Part shown: positions 1-7,240 of the stretch, piece by piece | Numbering within the stretch: position 1 is the stretch's first letter | Layout: each line of letters begins with the position of its first letter | Assembly: GCF_001598815.1 (NCBI RefSeq) | Contig: NZ_BCZQ01000018.1 | Span: forward strand, 1-64,000 | DNA length: 64,000 nt | From: Sphingopyxis terrae subsp. terrae NBRC 15098 | GTDB taxonomy: Bacteria; Pseudomonadota; Alphaproteobacteria; Sphingomonadales; Sphingomonadaceae | Direction of reading: 5' to 3' | The notes under the pieces: generated by a model | Database searches by the model: none | Seen by the model: the letters and a program-made list of their open reading frames with translations, nothing else | Told to the model about the DNA's origin: nothing | Position numbers and translations under genes: made by a program

Positions 1-237
1 CCGACGTCGTCGGAATCTTCCCGAACGAAGACAGCATCATCCGCCTCGTCGGGGCTGTGCTGATGGAGCAGAACGACGAGTGGCAGCTCCAGCACCGATA
101 CATGCAGATCGAAGGCATGGCCGAACTCAACCAACCCATGATCGAGGAGGAAAATCAGCCCCTACACATCACCGCCAAAGCCGCCTGACGATGGCCCACG
201 GCCACAGCCGAAATTACACCACCTTGACGGACGCGAC
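1..237 (+). mobile_element. Right end of an IS256-family insertion sequence (truncated by window edge)
   Basis: The first 188 bases encode the C-terminus of an IS256-family transposase. About 20 bases after its stop, positions 213-237 read like the right terminal inverted repeat of this family (ttacaccaccttgacggacg then cgacc). The left end is outside the window, so the boundary is inferred rather than proven by a matching repeat or target duplication. The neighbouring decayed genes fit a rearrangement-prone spot. Confidence 0.6.
3..188 (+). CDS. IS256-family transposase, C-terminal 61 residues
   Basis: Reading frame 3 is open from the window edge to TGA at 186-188. It gives 61 residues with the ending typical of IS256 (mutator-type) transposases: [20 protein letters not shown], then EWQLQHRYM and an acidic, glutamine-containing tail. 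The enzyme catalyses copy-out/paste-in transposition with a DDE active site, but the catalytic residues lie upstream of this window. Whether the whole gene is intact cannot be judged here. The family call rests on the conserved [13 protein letters not shown] segment. Confidence 0.8.
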   Translation, partial: DVVGIFPNEDSIIRLVGAVLMEQNDEWQLQHRYMQIEGMAELNQPMIEEENQPLHITAKAA

Positions 238-802
238 CAATTTTCATGTGGCCGCTTCCCCCCGAGCGATCGATGAGGAACGAAGAAAATTTCATGGAAC
301 TCGGACCATGAGGCCAGCGTCTGGCACAAACCAACCACGAATTGCTTTTCCCTTCGCCGCAAATCGAGGGCCCCCAGAAATAGGGATGGTTCAAAATCCG
401 CGACAGGCTTCATGTGCGGATGGAGGAGCCGACCGAAGAAGGGAGCGAGCGCAAGGGCATCGAGGGGATTTATAAAAAACCAGGAACTTGAGCTTCGTGC
501 TGCGGGCTTCCGTGCGCGGGAAACCTTCCTTCTCGCCCCCGCCTGGCGCTGCGGCGCGGCACCCATCCTGTTGGCGCCACTGATCGAATAACATGTCGGC
601 GAAGCAACAGCGGAAGAGTCAAATCTGCTGCTGCGTCCACGATCGATACGACCTGATATCAGGCCGCCGCCGCGGCGGCGTTGGAGCGTATGCAGTGTAG
701 CACCGTCGAGGAGAGCATGCAGGTTCCGCAGATCAAGAACTGTTGAACCCGCATGTGGCCAGGACGACCAATCCCCGCCACGGGGGCCACTTGGTGACCG
801 GC
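238..802. other. Unassigned stretch between the IS end and a decayed acetyltransferase gene
   Basis: No open frame here shows a recognisable family, start with ribosome binding site, or consistent coding pattern. A short plus-strand frame at about 384-491 reads WFKIRDRLHVRMEEPTEEGS and on to KKPGT before a stop. It could be the tail of a lost gene, but I cannot assign it. GC content dips locally against the flanks. I read the stretch as non-coding or decayed DNA left by insertion and deletion next to the IS. Confidence 0.4.
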
Positions 803-1115
803 TCATCTCGGTTCGATGAGACGGGTGAACCGATAACTCTTCTGCTCGAAGCCAAGCGAGCGGAAGAAATTATGGGCGTTGTTGATCTTGATGTCACTCA
901 TGACCTCGACAAGCGTGCAGTCGGCCTTCGCGAGCGCCTTCTCGGCCGCTGCCCGCATGGCGTCGGCAATTCCGCGCTATCGGTCCCTTGTCGACACGCA
1001 GCAAGGTTATCCGGCCAACCGGACCGTACTGCAGCGTTGGGATGGCGGCCCATGCACAGCGGCCGACCAATTCCCCCGGTTGTGCAACGAAGCAGGCCCG
1101 CCTGCGCCAGTTTCA
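803..1115 (-). pseudogene. Frameshifted GNAT N-acetyltransferase remnant
   Basis: Two minus-strand frames join into one GNAT-like sequence. The upstream part reads FVAQPGELVGRCAWA, then YGPVGRITLLRVDKGP. After a one-base shift near 975-985 the downstream part reads RGIADAMRAAAEKALAKADC, then MSDIKINNAHNFFRSLGFEQ and a TGA at 803-805. The pattern of a beta-bulge strand, R-G-I-A-D-A-M acetyl-CoA loop, and N-NAHNFFRSLGF helix is the classic C-terminal half of the fold. A TAG codon sits in frame immediately before the acetyl-CoA loop. The N-terminus is not convincing in any frame. I infer a dead gene; a sequencing error is the main alternative. Confidence 0.65.
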
Positions 1116-1309
1116 GCGAGACGCCGAACTTTCGCACAAGGCGCTGGCGGCATTCATACGAGGCTCCGCTCGCATTCTCAGCGCTGAATGACACAATCTG
1201 CCGGGAAGCGCCTCCTTGCTAACGGCACCTATGTCAAATCTCCCGCCTTGAACCGGACAGCCTCCTGCCTGCCAATTGATGCTCTCTGATAAGTCTTCGA
1301 ATTGCTAAT

Positions 1310-1600
1310 TCATGGTGAACTCTTGCTGGGCAGCGCCGCTTTCGGCGCGGGGCGGGCTTCCGGATTTCGAATGATCCAGCCGCGCCCCTCGCGTAGGTCG
1401 AGGGTGATGATCCAGTCGTGCAAAAAAATCATGCCCAGATTGCCGTCCATGATCATATCCGGCGTGAACATATGCTGAGACTCGATTTCGACGCCATCGG
1501 CAACCTTGAAATGCCCCGATTGAGGCGCTTCTGCGTCAGCCTGCAAGCCAAATAGCGAGTTCCCTGTCTGCTGAAGCGATTGATGCAAATCTTGATGCAT
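1310..1600 (-). CDS. Short protein resembling the C-terminus of a retropepsin-like aspartic protease; possibly a gene fragment
   Basis: The 96-residue frame contains DMIMDGNLGMIFLHDWIITL then DLREGRGWI, the closing strand pattern (G-x-x-G-x-x-FL...TLDL...R.W) seen in bacterial retropepsin-like proteases. The catalytic D-T/S-G motif is absent. The frame continues open upstream of the ATG into the end of the neighbouring histidine kinase gene, without a clear ribosome binding site. It lies 28 bases downstream of that gene on the same strand. I suspect a truncated gene joined to the kinase by a deletion; a small genuine gene is possible. Confidence 0.4.
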   Translation of the reverse strand: MHQDLHQSLQQTGNSLFGLQADAEAPQSGHFKVADGVEIESQHMFTPDMIMDGNLGMIFLHDWIITLDLREGRGWIIRNPEARPAPKAALPSKSSP

Positions 1601-1628
1601 CTTATGAATATCAATGCGGCTGCCTGCA

Positions 1629-2786
1629 TCAGGATCGACCTGCGACTACACGTCGGCTAAATGATCGGGCCGTCACCGAGGTTTGCATCAAGGCCCGATT
1701 TCCACGGCCCGGGCAGGGCATCAGCGGAATATGAAGGGTCGCGGTGAAACCGGACTCGCTGGCCGACGTGCGCAATTGCCCCCTCTCTCCGTAAAGTACG
1801 GCCAGCCGGTCACGAATGTTGCGAAGTCCGACCCCCGTTCCATTTTCTGGTAAGGGCAGTTCGGCTCTCCCGTCATCGCTTACGCAGATTGTCAGCATAT
1901 CGTCCGCGGCACGGACCACGATGGAGATCGTGGCACCGAGCCGCGACGAAGCCACAGCATATTTGACGGCGTTCTCGACCAGCGGTTGGAGGATGAAGCC
2001 TGGAACGCTCGCGTTGCCAAGATCGGCCGGGCAGTCGATTTCGACCTTGAGCCGCTCGCCGAAACGAATGGCTTCCATGTCGAGATAGGCTTCGATCGTC
2101 GCAATCTCATCGGCAAGTGCAATGGGCGTTTTGACATCGCCGCCCAGATTGATTTGGAAAAAAGTAGCCAGTTTCATAGTCATCGCATCGGCATCGTCGG
2201 GGCGGCCCTGCACGATCAGGCTCGATATCGCGTTCAATGTGTTCAGCAGAAAATGCGGGTTGAGCTGGAAGCGTAGCGCTTCGATCCTAGCATCCTGGGC
2301 GCGGGCTTCGGCGGCCGCGGCAAGCATCTCCTGCTTCTTGGCGCGCTCGCTGATGCCAAGGGCCCAGAACAGCGTGACGTTGAGGCAGAAAGTCCAGGTG
2401 TAGAGGATGAAGACGAAACCAATGCGCCTGAAATCGATATTGGTCCAGCTTCGCCACTCGGGAAATAATGTGTCCGTGAGCCACCGATAAAGCACAAGAT
2501 CGAGGGCGCTCTGAAGGGCGCCGGCGCAAAGGCAGCCGACGAGGATTGACGGCCAGCGCTGCGCCGGCGCGGCCGGCTCGAGGCGTTGCCAGAGAAAAAA
2601 GAGCGCCATGGCCAGGCTCAGCGCGGTGAGGCAGAGGGGCAGCTGGATCATGGCCTGCACCAAAAAGCCTCGCCCCATCAGTCCGGCCAGTATCGCAACC
2701 AGCGCAAAGCCGAAACCCCACAGGATCAGCGAAACCCGCGCCGCGGGCGATGCTGCGGCGCATGCGATAAAACTGCGATCCTGCAT
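1629..2786 (-). CDS. LytS/YehU-type sensor histidine kinase (no adjacent response regulator)
   Basis: This 385-residue protein autophosphorylates a histidine in response to an unknown signal at the inner membrane. Hydrophobic segments lie at about 16-36, 43-66, 81-100 and 124-145. The His_kinase domain follows with the phosphoacceptor H178 in LNPHFLLNTLN. The HATPase N box is LVENAVKYA near 270, and the glycine-rich part is GTGVGLRNIRDRL near 317-328. The start at 2786 is chosen because AAGGAGGAAGC precedes it directly. The domain normally ends near residue 355 (LHIPL), yet about 30 extra, low-similarity residues follow, which fits a junction with the protease-like fragment downstream. It is a paralogue of the kinase starting at 4157 but has no adjacent regulator gene. 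Confidence 0.85.
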   Translation of the reverse strand: MQDRSFIACAAASPAARVSLILWGFGFALVAILAGLMGRGFLVQAMIQLPLCLTALSLAMALFFLWQRLEPAAPAQRWPSILVGCLCAGALQSALDLVLYRWLTDTLFPEWRSWTNIDFRRIGFVFILYTWTFCLNVTLFWALGISERAKKQEMLAAAAEARAQDARIEALRFQLNPHFLLNTLNAISSLIVQGRPDDADAMTMKLATFFQINLGGDVKTPIALADEIATIEAYLDMEAIRFGERLKVEIDCPADLGNASVPGFILQPLVENAVKYAVASSRLGATISIVVRAADDMLTICVSDDGRAELPLPENGTGVGLRNIRDRLAVLYGERGQLRTSASESGFTATLHIPLMPCPGRGNRALMQTSVTARSFSRRVVAGRS

Positions 2787-3129
2787 GCTTCCTCCTTGCG
2801 AACCGGCGGATCCATTGCTGCGCATGTTCTTGCCGGGTTGCGGGCAGATTGGCGGGCGGGCGAGTCGGCCCAAGCGTCAGCGGTCAGGACGCCTAGCCGA
2901 TATCGCGACAAACAAGCCTCTCGTCGCGACCAAGTCCGACATTTGCAAGACAAAGATCGCTTTACAGTCTCGGCGGGCGTTTCTTCGCTGGGTACTGCCA
3001 GTTCATTTCGATCGAATGCGCAGCCGGCCCGAACGCGGCAGGGGCGGGCTTGATCGCAATCGGCTCTCGCGATGGATAAGCTCGGGGCAAGCTCGGCCTT
3101 TGACCTCATCAATGTGCAAGGAGCCGATA
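2787..3129. promoter_or_regulatory. Divergent intergenic region between kinase and small secreted protein
   Basis: These 343 bases separate two divergently transcribed genes and must hold both promoters. The only signals I can point to are the ribosome binding sites at each end: AAGGAGGAAGC before the kinase on the minus strand, and AAGGAG at 3119-3124 before the plus-strand gene. No convincing hairpin, dyad or additional reading frame stands out. Confidence 0.5.
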
Positions 3130-3555
3130 ATGCGTAAAATTCAATGGTCGATACTGGGCAGCCTGATCGCGGCGACATTGTTCGTGCCGGCGCCGTCCTA
3201 CGCCAAAAAGCAGGTGGAGGCACCGGCCTTCCAAACGGTAAAGCCTGGTGACCGTGAAATGAGCTGCGAGGCGCTGGCTGCGGAAATCAATTCGCTCGAC
3301 GGGCAGCGGCAGGCGGATGCGAGTGCCAAGCAGAAGAAAAAGAAGGGTCTTGGCTTTCTCAAGATGCTCGGTGCCGCCAGCCCAATCCTCGGGGTTGCCG
3401 GTAGCGGCGGCGCGGTCGCCTCTACCGCAATGGGCGCCGCCGGGTCCGTAGCGGGCGGGATGGGCGGCTCCGGTCAAGAGGATGCCGAAGCGATGCTCCA
3501 GCGCAACCAGCGCAAGCAGCGGCTGATGGGCATATTCGACGAGAAGAAGTGCTGA
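3130..3555 (+). CDS. Small secreted glycine-rich protein of unknown function
   Basis: The 141-residue product starts with a clear signal peptide (MRKIQWSILGSLIAATLFVP...) with likely cleavage after SYA near residue 25. The mature part has SCEALAAEINSLDGQR, then a lysine-rich stretch (KQKKKKG). A glycine/alanine-rich hydrophobic stretch (about residues 92-118) with glycine-zipper spacing follows. The protein ends in a basic tail and a C-terminal cysteine. AAGGAG six bases upstream supports the ATG. The gene sits between two histidine kinase genes. I do not recognise a family; the glycine-rich segment suggests membrane association in the envelope. Confidence 0.75.
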   Translation: MRKIQWSILGSLIAATLFVPAPSYAKKQVEAPAFQTVKPGDREMSCEALAAEINSLDGQRQADASAKQKKKKGLGFLKMLGAASPILGVAGSGGAVASTAMGAAGSVAGGMGGSGQEDAEAMLQRNQRKQRLMGIFDEKKC

Positions 3556-3614
3556 TCATGACATCGGTGGGGCGTCAGAGGGCACCCCGCCGATGTCTTC
3601 CGACCCTCTGCTCT

Positions 3615-4013
3615 CTACTGCCTATCTGCAGTTTCAATATAGTCCAGCCAAGGCTGCCAGCTCTTCGAACCTCTCACGCCCGCCCAGGTCATGATCCCGA
3701 GGATTACGCATATCCACTGCGGGGGTGAGGCCAGTTCGCCCAGCCGGACATGGGCGCAAATTGCGCCGCCAAGAAAGCCGGTGATGCAAATCGCTCCGAG
3801 CAGCGCTGTCCGCGGGAGGGCATAGAGAAGGATCGAGACGGCGAGAATGGCGGCAATCTGCGGCGCTTGCGCCGCTTCAAAGCCAGTCGCTGCAAATTCC
3901 GCCGCGAGGGCGTCTGGACGAAATGCCATCACGGCGGCATCCGCCCCCAGTATCAATATAGCCGATAGGCGCAGAGCCAGTGCCAGCCGGCGGCGCGTCG
4001 CTGATGTGATCAT
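3615..4013 (-). CDS. DoxX-like small integral membrane protein
   Basis: The 132-residue product is predicted from four hydrophobic segments (about 14-33, 50-70, 76-95 and 102-118). The pattern G-F-...-LLYALPRTALLGAICITGFL followed by GGAICAHVR resembles DoxX-like proteins, whose biochemical role is generally unclear. I start it at the ATG at 4013 because GGAGAAAAGCG precedes it; a TTG at 4055 would add 14 residues without a binding site. It is convergent with the secreted-protein gene and divergent from the kinase starting at 4157. Confidence 0.7.
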   Translation of the reverse strand: MITSATRRRLALALRLSAILILGADAAVMAFRPDALAAEFAATGFEAAQAPQIAAILAVSILLYALPRTALLGAICITGFLGGAICAHVRLGELASPPQWICVILGIMTWAGVRGSKSWQPWLDYIETADRQ

Positions 4014-4156
4014 CGCTTTTCTCCACGGCGCGACTGTCGCGCCCTCCATGAGCAATCACAGGGGGCGGGCGGTCTGGCGATGGGCACGCGACAAAGCTCG
4101 ACACGCAAGCGACGACGAAATCATCCCCGTCCGAAATTCGACCAACGCGGACCTTG

Positions 4157-5308
4157 ATGCGACCAATCCGGTCGGCCGAAACGCCAGCCTGTGCTAAGAC
4201 GCGCGCCGTGAACCGGCTCCCGACTTTCCGCCTCAAACTGAAGGGTTTTGCGCTTGGCGCAGCGATGACCCTGATATTTTGGGTCATGGTACTTCTACTA
4301 TGGGCCGCGCAGGACATCGCCTCGGGCAAACCGATACCTGATGCGCTGAAAGTCCTTCAGGCGATGACTTTGGGGCTGGGCGTCATATTCTGCGGAGCGC
4401 TGGCCGGGTTCATCATGCTCGCCCGGCGGCTGCCCAATCCGGCAATGACGGCTCTTGTCGCGCTTGTCACGACGGCGCTCGCCCTGCTGCATGCGCTAAT
4501 CGATGCGATATTGATCCAGATATTGGGTCCGTCGATGGGAATGCGGTCGATGCCGCTGGCGGAATTGTTCAACCGCAGCCTGATGCCCTTCGTCCTCATA
4601 TACGGATTCTATGCCTTGGCGCTCGGCCTGCGGCTTAGCGAGAATGCGGTTCGGGACAGCGCGAGACGCTTGGTCGAGGCGCGCAGCGCGGCCCAAGGCG
4701 CTGAACTCGCCGCCCTGCGATTCCAGCTCAACCCGCATTTCCTGTTCAATACTCTCAATTCCATTTCATCGCTCATTGTCACGAATGCGTCGGCGGAAGC
4801 TGACCGATTGACGATGCGGCTGTCCGACTTCCTGCGCCTGACCTTCGAGGCCGACCCCGAGGCCGAGGTGACGCTGGTCGAAGAATGGGCGATCGCGCAG
4901 GCCTATCTGGATATTGAAGCGGCTCGCTTTCCCGGGCGGCTGCAGGTGACGTTCGACTGTGAGAGCGCTCTTCTCGACGCGCACGTGCCGACATTTCTTT
5001 TGCAGCCGATTGTCGAAAATGCCGTCAAGCACGCGGTGCAGACTTCGCGCCGGCTGGTGACGCTCACTGTCCGTTGCCGTCAGGTGGACGACCGGCTGCA
5101 TTTGATGGTCGAGGACGATGGGGGCAGAGCGGTCGCCCTTCCATCCGAAGATCGAGAAGGGAGCGGATCGGGGCTGCGAAACGTGCGGGGCAGGATGGCG
5201 GCCTTTTATGGCGACGATGCCGCGGTCAATATCCGCGCGAGCGACGGAGGGTTCGCTGTGGAGCTGACCCTTCCGCTGCGGCGGGCAATGAAAAGGGCGA
5301 CGGCGTGA
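4157..5308 (+). CDS. LytS-type sensor histidine kinase
   Basis: About 383 residues. Hydrophobic segments lie near 30-51, 66-88, 97-122 and 141-160, followed by the His_kinase domain with H194 in FQLNPHFLFNTLNSISSL and a HATPase domain (LQPIVENAVKHAV; GSGSGLRNVRGRM). The protein should sense an unknown signal at the inner membrane and phosphorylate the regulator encoded next. Its stop codon shares one base with the regulator's ATG (TGATG at 5306-5310), which argues strongly for a cognate pair. The start is uncertain: ATG 4157, a TTG three bases before it, and GTG 4208 are all in frame, none with a strong ribosome binding site. It is paralogous to the kinase at 1629-2786. Confidence 0.9.
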   Translation: MRPIRSAETPACAKTRAVNRLPTFRLKLKGFALGAAMTLIFWVMVLLLWAAQDIASGKPIPDALKVLQAMTLGLGVIFCGALAGFIMLARRLPNPAMTALVALVTTALALLHALIDAILIQILGPSMGMRSMPLAELFNRSLMPFVLIYGFYALALGLRLSENAVRDSARRLVEARSAAQGAELAALRFQLNPHFLFNTLNSISSLIVTNASAEADRLTMRLSDFLRLTFEADPEAEVTLVEEWAIAQAYLDIEAARFPGRLQVTFDCESALLDAHVPTFLLQPIVENAVKHAVQTSRRLVTLTVRCRQVDDRLHLMVEDDGGRAVALPSEDREGSGSGLRNVRGRMAAFYGDDAAVNIRASDGGFAVELTLPLRRAMKRATA

Positions 5309-6069
5309 TGCGAATATTGCTGGTCGATGATGAACCTCTTGCTGCCGCGCGGCTGCGCGTGGCGCTCGATAAGATGGACGATGTCGAGGTTGTCGGAAGC
5401 GCCTCCGATGGCGAGGAAGCGGGGCGTCAGATCGCGCAGCTCGATCCCGATATGGTCCTCCTCGATATACAAATGCCCGAAGTCAGCGGGATGGAGCTGG
5501 CACATCGCCTGGCCGATGCGCCGCGCCGGCCCGAACTTGTGTTCGTTACGGCCTTCAACGATTTCGCAATGGAAGCTTTCAACGTCGACGCGGTCGACTA
5601 TCTTCTCAAGCCAGTCAGCTTTGACAGGTTGCGAATGGCGATCGATCGCGTCCGCCGTCGCCGCGCTCTGCCGGATCCCGACGCCTTCGTGCGAGCGGAC
5701 TCCGCCGGGACGGATCGGGGTGATGGGGACCAACCTGGCTATGACGATGGAATATGGGTCCCGGGACGGGGAGGCGCGGTGCGCGTGCCGATCGAGGCGA
5801 TTGACCGGATCGAAGCGGCGCGCGATTATGTGCTGCTTAACACGGCGACCAAATGCTATATTTTGCGGGCGCGAATGAGCGAAATCGAACAGCGTATCGA
5901 CCCGAAGATCATGATCCGGATCCATCGCTCGCATATGGTCCGCATCGATAGCGTCGTGGGTATCGAGCGACCTGGCAAGGGCGTGCTGCGCCTGCTTCTC
6001 AACGATGGCGCCAATCTTCAGGTCGGATCCAACTTCCAATCCAATGTCGTCCGGGCCCTGCGGCTTTAG
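5308..6069 (+). CDS. LytTR-family response regulator
   Basis: The 253-residue protein has an N-terminal receiver domain with acidic DD at positions 7-8, phosphoacceptor D53 in LLDIQMPEVSG, and the conserved T/K positions (FVTAFNDFAMEAF; DYLLKPVS). A poorly conserved linker follows, then a LytTR DNA-binding domain (about 150-253) with the typical segments RIEAARDYVLLNTATKCYIL, RIHRSHMVRIDSV and GSNFQSNVVRAL. LytTR proteins bind 9-bp direct repeats and often control cell-surface or secreted factors. Partner of the kinase it overlaps by one base. The autotransporter 1.2 kb downstream is a plausible but unproven target. Confidence 0.92.
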   Translation: MRILLVDDEPLAAARLRVALDKMDDVEVVGSASDGEEAGRQIAQLDPDMVLLDIQMPEVSGMELAHRLADAPRRPELVFVTAFNDFAMEAFNVDAVDYLLKPVSFDRLRMAIDRVRRRRALPDPDAFVRADSAGTDRGDGDQPGYDDGIWVPGRGGAVRVPIEAIDRIEAARDYVLLNTATKCYILRARMSEIEQRIDPKIMIRIHRSHMVRIDSVVGIERPGKGVLRLLLNDGANLQVGSNFQSNVVRALRL

Positions 6070-6165
6070 CGCTGGATCCCGGTCCGGCGACAAGGCTTGT
6101 CGCGGGGCGAACGGGGCTGGTCGCAGTGCTGTTTACGTCGAGGCGAATAAAAGCCCGTTGGGGAC

Positions 6166-7032
6166 ATGGCTCATGTTGCCCCATTCCGAAGCGGCGTTGG
6201 ATCATTCATACGCCTGCTGTCCTTTGCGGCCCTGCCGCTTTGCGTAGCGTCCGCTATAGCCGTCGGCCCGAGCGCTGATCCGGTCGACCGGATGATCGCG
6301 ACCGAGCTTAGTTTCGCGGACGACGCCCAGCTGATTGGTATCGCAGCGGCCTTTCGCCGCTATGCCGCGCCGGACGGCATATTGATGCGGCCCGATCCCG
6401 CGCCAGCGCTGGAAGTCCTGCAAGGCAGCGTCGATACGCCCGGTGTGCGTCTCGAATGGAAACCCGCAATTGCTGCCATGTCGCGATCGGGCGATCTTGG
6501 TTTCACGACCGGGCCTTATCGCCTGCTCCACGGTGACACCGTGATGAACGGCGATACGCTGACCGTCTGGGAACGCGGCGCCGATGGCCGTTGGGGCTGG
6601 TTTCTCGACCATGGCCTGCTCCCGGTCAAGGCGTCTGAGCCTGCCGCGCTCCCCACCGAGGTCGCGATACTCGGGCAGGGGAAGCCGGGCCGCCGCCGCC
6701 GCCCGTCGGGAGTGGCCGATGCCGATGCGGCGCTGAATGCAGCCATTGTTGCGACAGGAACGGCGGTCATTCCTGGTCGTCTCGCACAAGATGGATTCCT
6801 TCTCCGCCTGCAGCGCGGGCGGCTCTCGAAGGCGGACGCATTGCGGGTCAACGGCGACAATTTGCGGGCATCCGCGACCCAGCTGTTCGGAATGCGGGTT
6901 TCGCGCGCCGAGGATCTGGCGGCGACCTATGGCCGATTGACCTTCGACGACCCGCAAGGGTCGCACAATTATGTCCGCATATGGCGCCATGGTGCCACCG
7001 GCTGGCAATTGCTGGTCGACCTCATCAACTGA
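6166..7032 (+). CDS. Secreted NTF2-like (DUF4440/SnoaL-type) protein
   Basis: The 288-residue product has an N-terminal signal/anchor segment (about residues 17-32). It then carries two half-repeats with the features of NTF2-like cone folds: DLGFTTGPYRLLHG...WERGADGRWGWFLDHG in the first, and ATYGRLTFDDPQGSHNYVRI, then WQLLVDL, in the second. Such proteins bind small ligands or serve as non-catalytic domains; no catalytic residues can be named here. The ATG at 6166 is preceded by a GGGG stretch. It follows the LytTR regulator by 96 bases on the same strand and could be cotranscribed with it. A palindromic repeat lies directly after its stop. Confidence 0.65.
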   Translation: MAHVAPFRSGVGSFIRLLSFAALPLCVASAIAVGPSADPVDRMIATELSFADDAQLIGIAAAFRRYAAPDGILMRPDPAPALEVLQGSVDTPGVRLEWKPAIAAMSRSGDLGFTTGPYRLLHGDTVMNGDTLTVWERGADGRWGWFLDHGLLPVKASEPAALPTEVAILGQGKPGRRRRPSGVADADAALNAAIVATGTAVIPGRLAQDGFLLRLQRGRLSKADALRVNGDNLRASATQLFGMRVSRAEDLAATYGRLTFDDPQGSHNYVRIWRHGATGWQLLVDLIN

Positions 7033-7035
7033 TTT

Positions 7036-7090
7036 CCCTCCCCGGGAAAAGGAGGGTGTAGAGGGCGCCGGGGCGGCGGCCTCTGCACCC
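7036..7090. repeat. Palindromic intergenic repeat (two adjacent hairpins)
   Basis: Immediately after the NTF2-like gene there is a short hairpin (ccctcc at 7036-7041 with ggaggg at 7051-7056). A longer one follows: gggtgtagagg at 7054-7064 pairs with cctctgcaccc at 7080-7090, ten of eleven bases plus a wobble. It resembles the composite palindrome at 42252-42388 in being a double hairpin with purine-rich and pyrimidine-rich arms. It may act as a terminator or mRNA-stability element, or be a dispersed repetitive extragenic palindrome. Confidence 0.5.
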
Positions 7091-7176
7091 TTCGTCTGTT
7101 CCGGCTTGAATTTTCAGCGGAATTTTCATCGCTGGCTCGTCCGGGTCGGTCGCAAAAGGGCGGCCTGCACCCTTCG
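7083..7176. repeat. Direct repeats upstream of the first autotransporter
   Basis: Two perfect 12-base copies of ctgcacccttcg lie at 7083-7094 and 7165-7176, 82 bases apart. Between them gaattttca occurs twice (7108-7116 and 7120-7128), separated by gcg. They lie 65-160 bases upstream of the autotransporter start, in the expected promoter zone. Regulator binding is an inference. Confidence 0.45.
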
Positions 7177-7240
7177 CTTCATCCTAGCGGCACGGCGAGC
7201 GCATCGCGCGCGTCCAGTTTCAACGCAAACGAACCGAAGG

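Noticed and set aside
2608-3129. Long in-frame extension upstream of the small secreted protein
   Set aside because: The signal peptide begins at the ATG at 3130 with a good ribosome binding site; the upstream residues are antisense to the kinase gene.
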